A DNA stretch of 64,000 nucleotides from Streptomyces sp. NRRL F-6492. Its GTDB lineage: Bacteria; Actinomycetota; Actinomycetes; Streptomycetales; Streptomycetaceae. Of this stretch, positions 59,489 through 64,000 are shown piece after piece. The notes under the pieces are model-generated. The model saw only the letters and a list, made by a program, of their open reading frames with translations. It was not told the origin of the DNA and did not search any database. The DNA lies in NCBI RefSeq assembly GCF_001280125.1, contig NZ_LGEG01000220.1, positions 1 to 64,000 on the forward strand. The letters run 5' to 3'. The position numbers and the translations under genes were made by a program. Numbering within the stretch: position 1 is the stretch's first letter; every line of letters begins with the position of its first letter.

Positions 59489-60144
59489 CCGGAGCGCACC
59501 CGACGCGCATCCTGCTCGCGGACGACCACGCCCTGGTGCGCAACGGGGTGCGGCTGATCCTCGACGCCGAACCGGACCTCACGGTCGTCGCCGAGGCCTC
59601 GGACGGGGCGGAGGCCGTCGCCCTGGCCCGCTCCGAGCGGATCGACCTGGCCGTCCTCGACATCTCCATGCCGCGCCGGACGGGACTCCAGGCGGCCCGC
59701 GAACTCAGCCGCCTCCAGCCGGAGCTGAGGATCCTGATCCTCACGATGTACGACAACGAGCAGTACTTCTTCGAGGCCCTCAAGGCCGGGGCGAGCGGTT
59801 ACGTCCTGAAGTCAGTGGCCGACCGCGACCTGGTGGAGGCGTGCCGGGCGGCGGTGCGCGACGAGCCGTTCATCTACCCCGGCGCCGAGACCGCCCTGAT
59901 CCGCACCTATCTCGACCGGGCGGAACAGGGCAGGCCCCTGCCCGACAAGGCCGTCACGGAACGCGAGGAGGAGATCCTCAAGCTCGTCGCGGAGGGCCAC
60001 AGCTCCAAGGAGATCGCGGACCTCCTCGTCATCAGCCCCAAGACCGTCGAGCGCCACCGCGCCAACCTCCTCCAGAAGCTGGGCATGCGCGACCGCCTCG
60101 AACTCACCCGCTACGCGATCCGGGTGGGCCTGATCGAGCCGTAG
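59485..60144 (+). CDS. NarL/FixJ-family response regulator
   Basis: 219 aa from GTG 59485 with AAGGGGG upstream. Receiver domain: ILLADDHALVRNGVRLILDA (acidic pocket), LAVLDISMPRRTG with the phospho-Asp, ILILTMYDNEQYFFEALKAG and YVLKSV with the conserved Lys. LuxR helix-turn-helix: TEREEEILKLVAEGHSSKEI, then LVISPKTVERHRANLLQKLG. Cognate to the sensor kinase. Regulated genes are not identified. Confidence 0.93.
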   Translation: MTGAHPTRILLADDHALVRNGVRLILDAEPDLTVVAEASDGAEAVALARSERIDLAVLDISMPRRTGLQAARELSRLQPELRILILTMYDNEQYFFEALKAGASGYVLKSVADRDLVEACRAAVRDEPFIYPGAETALIRTYLDRAEQGRPLPDKAVTEREEEILKLVAEGHSSKEIADLLVISPKTVERHRANLLQKLGMRDRLELTRYAIRVGLIEP

Positions 60145-60159
60145 GGCGCGGGGCCCGCC

Positions 60160-61497
60160 TCAGCGGGTACCGGCCCAGGAGGCCCGCAGCGCTTCCTCGT
60201 ACCGCGCCACGCCCACGTGGTCGGCGGCGATCACCGCGTAACGCCAGGTCCGTCCGTCCGGCGGCGGTCCGGCGTACAGGACGACTCCCCCGCCGCGCAC
60301 CGGGTCGTAGGCGAGGCCTCCCCGGCGCAGCCGCTCCACGGCCTCCCCGAAGGAGTACGCGGCCGGGGTCCGTGCCTTGCCCGTCGCCCAGGCCGGAGCG
60401 CCGGTCCCGGCCCCGGCCCTGGCGGCGAGGCGCGCCACCATGGCCCGCGGGGTGGTGGTGGCGGTGCGCCGCACGTTGCTCTCGCCCGCGAGGACCTCGC
60501 CGCCGGGCGTCACCATCGCGTCGAGGCCGAAGGGCCCGGCGTAGCCGCGCGCCGCGAGGAAGCCGCCCAGGGCGTGCCCCCAGGTCTCCAGCGTGGCCCC
60601 GACGTCCGCCGCCGGGGCGGGCAGCGGCGAGAGGTAGCCGGTGAAGGCGCCCTCCACGGTCCGCATCTCGCCGCTGAACAGCGTGCTCGTCCCGTCGGGT
60701 CCCGTCTCCAGCTGGACGCTCACCGAGCGGGCCACGTCGATCCGCTCCTCGACGACCCACAGCCCCTCCGGGCCGCCCACGGGCGGGAGTTCGTCCCCGG
60801 TCCACGGATCCGCCGCCGAACCCGCCGAGCCTGCCGAACCCGCCGAGCCTGCCGGGTCCGCCGGGTCCGCCGGAAGGAAGAGCATGCCGTGGCCGCCCGC
60901 CGACCGGTCGGGCTTGACCACGACCCGCCCGTACGAGGCGAGGAGTTCCTTCACCGCGCCCGGCACGCCGTCGCGGCGGCGGACCAGGCCGTCCGGCAGC
61001 CTCATGCCCAGGGCGAGCGCCGCGCTCCGGAACCCGGCCTTCGTGTTGAGCCGTCCGGTCACGTCGAGGGCGGCCTCGGCCGCCGCCACGGAGGGGTACG
61101 GGGCGACGGGGACGCCCAGGGCCCGCGCCAGGCCGATCGCCGCGCCGTCCAGGGCCGTGGGGAGGACCCCCCGGAGGGGCCGGCCGCCCACCGCCCCGAC
61201 GACGTCGGCGTACGGGTCCGCTCCGCCCTCCGCCGTACCGGCCCCGGGCAGGACGACCACCGTGACCGAGTCCCGGGGGACGCCGGTCAGGCCGCAGACG
61301 TACCGCAGGAACTCCTCCCCGACCGGCACCGGGGAGACGAGGACGTCGCCGGGCCGCAGCAGCCACGCCTCCCGCGGTGCCTGCTCCGCCCAGGCGCGGA
61401 GCACCTCGCGCTCCTCCTGGTCGACCGCGAGGCCGGAGACGAGGTTCGCGTGGAGGACGAGGGGTCCGTCCGGTGCCGTGCGCCCGGTGCGTGCCAT
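60160..61497 (-). CDS. PGM1-type ATP-grasp ligase with preATP-grasp domain
   Basis: 445 aa from ATG 61497, which overlaps the upstream phosphatase stop by 1 nt (TGATG). A preATP-grasp domain (~1-130: LVLHANLVSGLAVDQEEREV, WLLRPGDVLVSPVPVGEEFL) precedes the ATP-grasp fold: ASYGRVVVKPDRSAGGHGML (ATP-binding Lys and Gly loop), WVVEERIDVARSVSVQLETG, YAGPFGLDAMVTPGGEVLAGESNVRR (Mg2+ ligands D and N). Between them lies a Gly-Ser-Ala tandem (AGSAGSAGSAGSAA). This layout is that of PGM1-related peptide ligases, which join an acid to a peptide or amino group. Substrate unknown; no peptide precursor gene is nearby. Confidence 0.82.
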   Translation of the reverse strand: MARTGRTAPDGPLVLHANLVSGLAVDQEEREVLRAWAEQAPREAWLLRPGDVLVSPVPVGEEFLRYVCGLTGVPRDSVTVVVLPGAGTAEGGADPYADVVGAVGGRPLRGVLPTALDGAAIGLARALGVPVAPYPSVAAAEAALDVTGRLNTKAGFRSAALALGMRLPDGLVRRRDGVPGAVKELLASYGRVVVKPDRSAGGHGMLFLPADPADPAGSAGSAGSAGSAADPWTGDELPPVGGPEGLWVVEERIDVARSVSVQLETGPDGTSTLFSGEMRTVEGAFTGYLSPLPAPAADVGATLETWGHALGGFLAARGYAGPFGLDAMVTPGGEVLAGESNVRRTATTTPRAMVARLAARAGAGTGAPAWATGKARTPAAYSFGEAVERLRRGGLAYDPVRGGGVVLYAGPPPDGRTWRYAVIAADHVGVARYEEALRASWAGTR

Positions 61498-63182
61498 CAG
61501 ACGCCGACGTGCAGGACGCAGATGTCGTCGCGGCGGGTCGCCGGGTCGACGAGGGCGTCCAGGACGTCGTCCAGGGGCCGCGGGCCGTCGCCGCACTCGG
61601 CCACCGTGCGGGCCAGGCGGGCGAGGCCCACGTCGAGGAGCTCCCCCGGGGCCTCGACCAGGCCGTCGGTGAAGAACAGCAGGTGGTCGCCCGGCAGCAG
61701 GCGGATGGCGGACGAGTCGTAGCGGGGGTTGGTCGTGGCACCCAGGAGGACGCCGCGCGGCGACGGCAGGTAGCGGGGCTCGCCCCGGCGCAGGAGCAGG
61801 GGCGGCAGGTGGCCGGCCCGCACCCAGGTGAGGATTCCCGAGGAGGGCTCGTAACGGCCCATGACCATCGTGGCCGTGCTGTAGGCGCGGTCCGCGCTGT
61901 GCCACAGCAGGGTGTTGAGCCGGGCGAGGATCGAGGCGAGGGGGGTCCCGGTGATGGCCATGCCCTTGGCGGTGAAGCGCAGCTGGGCCATCGTGGCCAC
62001 GGCGTCGAGCCCGTGGCCCGCGACGTCGCCGACGACGAGCAGCGCGCTGCCGTCGGGCAGTTCGATGGCGCTGTACCAGTCGCCCCCGACGTTCAGTCCC
62101 TGCTGGAGGGGCTGGTAGGCGACGTCGACGGTGAGGCCGGCCAGGCGCAGCGACTGCTGGGGCAGGGGCAGCAGCGCGTGCTGGAGCCGGGCGGCGAGGA
62201 CGCGCTCGGCCGTCAGCGTCTGCTGCTGCGCCACGGCGGTGCGGTCGCGTTCGCGCAGTTGCTCCTCGGTCCGGTTCACGGCGGTCAGGTCCTGGAAGAA
62301 GCCGTGGACCTCGACCGGCGAGCCGTGGGCGTCCGCCTCGGCCTCCGCGACGATCCGCAGGTGCCGGACCTCCCCGAGGGGGGTGGTGAGGCGGAAGGTG
62401 TGGTCGATGGGCTGCCCGTCCCCGAGGAGTCGCCGCACCTCGGCGCCCAGGGCGGGTAGGTCCTCGGCCAGGACGTGCGCGGGCAGCTCCTCCAGGGTCA
62501 TCGGGCCGAGGGAGGGGTCGCGGGCGAAGATGTCGTAGACCTGTTCCGACCAGGTGATGGCGTCGCGGACGAGGTCCCAGTTGGCCCAGCCCATGTTCCC
62601 CAGGCGCTGCATTACCTCCAGGCGGCGCTGCTCGCGCTCCCCGCTGTCGAGGCGCGCCCAGGAGACGATCAGCCCTCCCTGGCAGGCGTTCGCGTGGACG
62701 GTGAACCGGGAGAGGCGGGGTATGCCGGCGAGCACCTCCTCGTACTCGAAGGGTTCCCCTTCGTAGCGGACGCCGTTCTCCAGCGCGTCGAGGTAGCCGC
62801 GCCACAGGGTCGTGCCGAGCACGCGCGGATACGTCTCCAGGACGCTGAGTCCCACCAGCTCCTTGCCCCGGCGGCCGCCGATGTCCAGCGCGTCGGGCGA
62901 GGCCGCCGCGATCCGGAAGTCCTCGACCCCGCCGTCCGCCCCGGTCAGCGGCAGGAGGAAGATCGCCGAGCCGGGCAGTACGTCGAGCACCTCCTGGACG
63001 GCGGACGCGGTGAGGGCGGGCGGACGCGGGCCCGCGGCCGTCACCGTCGGCTGCCGGCGGGCCACGTAGCGGCTCGACGAGAAGACGGAGCCCGCACCGG
63101 TGGCGCGGGAGAGCGCGGTGGCTCCCCCGAAGCCGATGTTCCCCGGCTCAGGCACGTCCGGCTCGTCGCGGCTACCCGTCAT
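61497..63182 (-). CDS. PAS-domain SpoIIE/PP2C-family phosphatase
   Basis: 561 aa from ATG 63182; an in-frame GTG at 63239 is possible but overlaps the upstream gene. Two PAS-like sensor regions (~70-190 and ~195-320; GEVRHLRIVAEAEADAHGSP and EVHGFFQDLTAVNRTEEQLR end the second), a coiled coil (RTAVAQQQTLTAERVLAARLQHALL), then SpoIIE/PP2C: NVGGDWYSAIELPDGSALLV, VGDVAGHGLDAVATMAQLRF, RAGHLPPLLLRRG and LLFFTDGLVEA with the metal Asp residues. Such phosphatases act on anti-anti-sigma proteins. Start overlaps the carboxylase epsilon region; end is coupled to the ATP-grasp gene. Confidence 0.88.
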   Translation of the reverse strand: MTGSRDEPDVPEPGNIGFGGATALSRATGAGSVFSSSRYVARRQPTVTAAGPRPPALTASAVQEVLDVLPGSAIFLLPLTGADGGVEDFRIAAASPDALDIGGRRGKELVGLSVLETYPRVLGTTLWRGYLDALENGVRYEGEPFEYEEVLAGIPRLSRFTVHANACQGGLIVSWARLDSGEREQRRLEVMQRLGNMGWANWDLVRDAITWSEQVYDIFARDPSLGPMTLEELPAHVLAEDLPALGAEVRRLLGDGQPIDHTFRLTTPLGEVRHLRIVAEAEADAHGSPVEVHGFFQDLTAVNRTEEQLRERDRTAVAQQQTLTAERVLAARLQHALLPLPQQSLRLAGLTVDVAYQPLQQGLNVGGDWYSAIELPDGSALLVVGDVAGHGLDAVATMAQLRFTAKGMAITGTPLASILARLNTLLWHSADRAYSTATMVMGRYEPSSGILTWVRAGHLPPLLLRRGEPRYLPSPRGVLLGATTNPRYDSSAIRLLPGDHLLFFTDGLVEAPGELLDVGLARLARTVAECGDGPRPLDDVLDALVDPATRRDDICVLHVGV

Positions 63183-63262
63183 GGAACGAGCATCCCACGG
63201 ATGGGCGCCGGGACTCCCGGACGGCCGCCGCTCTGTCACCGGGCTGCTGGGCCCGTGGTGGG

Positions 63263-63453
63263 TCAGCGCCAGCTGTGGGGGGCGCGGAAGCCGTGTTCGC
63301 GCTCCAGGCGGCGCCAGCCGGCCGCGGTGCGGCCGCGGTGGGTGCCGACGGCTGGGCGGCGGCGCGGGCGAGGAGGACGGCGGTGATGGCGGCGAGTTCC
63401 TCGGGGTCGGCGTGACCCTTCTCGACGCGCAGGAGGTTGGCGGGGGTGCTCAT
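63263..63453 (-). pseudogene. Acyl-CoA carboxylase epsilon subunit, frameshifted
   Basis: ATG 63453 with GAGGAG upstream starts an epsilon subunit: MSTPANLLRVEKGHADPEEL, AAITAVLLARAAAQ. Its family ends with WRRLERxxGFRAPHSWR, and that exact segment is encoded here but in another frame, ending at TGA 63265-63263. The open frame instead gives AAWSANTASAPPTAG and runs on to 63172. One missing base near 63350 explains it. Epsilon subunits of actinomycete acetyl/propionyl-CoA carboxylases bind the beta subunit encoded just upstream. Real mutation or sequencing error cannot be decided. Confidence 0.75.
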
Positions 63454-63475
63454 GGCAGGGGGCTCCTCTTGGTGC

Positions 63476-64000
63476 TTACTGCGGCGGGTTGCCGTGCTTG
63501 CGGGAGGGCAGGTCGGCGTGCTTGGTGCGGAGCATGGCCAGGGAGCGGATGAGGACCTGGCGGGTGTCGGCGGGGTCGATGACGTCGTCGACCAGTCCGC
63601 GTTCGGCGGCGTAGTAGGGGTGCATGAGTTCGGCCTTGTACTCCTTGACCATGCGGGTGCGCATGGCCTCGGGGTCCTCGGCGTCGGCGATCTGCTTGCG
63701 GAAGATGACGTTGGCGGCGCCTTCGGCGCCCATGACGGCGATCTCGTTGGTCGGCCAGGCGTACGTCAGGTCGGCGCCGATGGACTGCGAGTCCATGACG
63801 ATGTAGGCGCCGCCGTAGGCCTTGCGCAGGATCAGGCTGATCCGGGGCACGGTGGCGTTGCAGTACGCGTACAGCAGCTTGGCGCCGTGCCGGATGATCC
63901 CACCGTGCTCCTGGTCGACCCCGGGCAGGAAGCCGGGCACGTCCAGAAGGGTGACGATGGGGATGTTGAAGGCGTCGCACATCTGCACGAACCGGGCGGC
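63476..64000 (-). CDS. Acyl-CoA carboxylase beta (carboxyltransferase) subunit, 5' part beyond window
   Basis: The C-terminal ~175 residues are present; the frame is open to the window edge. MCDAFNIPIVTLLDVPGFLPG, GGIIRHGAKLLYAYCNATVP, LRKAYGGAYIVMDSQSIGAD and AVMGAEGAANVIFRKQIADA are the carboxyltransferase C-domain motifs of AccB/PccB-type subunits. It transfers carboxyl from biotin to acetyl- or propionyl-CoA for malonyl- or methylmalonyl-CoA. 22 nt upstream of the epsilon gene, forming the usual beta-epsilon operon. Confidence 0.92.
   Translation of the reverse strand, partial: AARFVQMCDAFNIPIVTLLDVPGFLPGVDQEHGGIIRHGAKLLYAYCNATVPRISLILRKAYGGAYIVMDSQSIGADLTYAWPTNEIAVMGAEGAANVIFRKQIADAEDPEAMRTRMVKEYKAELMHPYYAAERGLVDDVIDPADTRQVLIRSLAMLRTKHADLPSRKHGNPPQ

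Overview
The window is a high-GC actinomycete chromosome segment, almost certainly Streptomyces or a very close relative. Nearly every codon ends in G or C. GTG starts are common, and several genes have a TANNNT hexamer 6-8 nt before the start codon and no Shine-Dalgarno, as expected of leaderless transcripts. Typical Streptomyces families are present: a WhiJ-type XRE/DUF397 pair, a SepF paralogue, a LAL regulator, streptogrisin-like S1 protease, SpoIIE phosphatase and acyl-CoA carboxylase epsilon. No rRNA, tRNA, CRISPR array or prophage was seen. The window opens inside a secreted beta-propeller protein and closes inside an acyl-CoA carboxylase carboxyltransferase gene.

1-10.3 kb: TolB-like secreted protein, a LuxR-type regulator, a CARDB-like membrane protein, a Scr1/WhiJ-type XRE + DUF397 pair divergent from two tiny coupled genes, and a PASTA-like protein. 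A decayed IS630-type element carrying a small extra gene sits exactly on the overlapping CTAG stop codons of two convergent genes, the second being a DHA2 multidrug transporter. 10.4-18.2 kb: a catabolic cluster best read as the aerobic CoA-thioester route for 2-aminobenzoate or a similar aromatic acid: CoA ligase, fused flavin monooxygenase/old-yellow-enzyme, enoyl-CoA hydratase, acyl-CoA dehydrogenase, RidA and a PaaX-type regulator. Two of its promoters share a TGAC-N4-GTCA palindrome.

18.4-23 kb: RsbW-like ATPase, then arginine catabolism (arcA, ornithine carbamoyltransferase, cationic amino acid permease). 23.6-27.6 kb: the two-gene Pnkp-Hen1 RNA repair cassette, translationally coupled. 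27.7-34.3 kb: homocysteine methyltransferase with a hexanucleotide-repeat tail, F420-type oxidoreductase, DUF6099 protein, a MazG-like hydrolase coupled to an ABC-type ATPase, a SepF paralogue and a PLP aminotransferase. 34.8-36.7 kb: an InhA/FabI-type enoyl reductase followed by a broken ketosynthase III / acyl-CoA ligase chimera. 36.8-42 kb: LAL regulator, secreted S1 protease with two Ig-like domains, and a GlsB-type membrane protein.

42.1-50.4 kb: a complete-looking trans-4-hydroxy-L-proline module (GntR regulator, 2-epimerase, deaminase, three-subunit D-hydroxyproline dehydrogenase) next to a secreted M9 collagenase, suggesting a collagen-to-hydroxyproline route. A 12-bp motif recurs at three of its promoters. 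50.7-60.1 kb: SLC13/ArsB-like permease, TerB-like protein, BlaI/M56 pair, NfeD-flotillin pair with a sigma-B-like promoter, K+/H+-type antiporter with regulatory subunit, and a NarL-type two-component system joined by a 20-codon micro-ORF. 60.2-64 kb: PGM1-type ATP-grasp ligase coupled to a PAS-SpoIIE phosphatase, then acyl-CoA carboxylase epsilon (frameshifted) and beta (partial).
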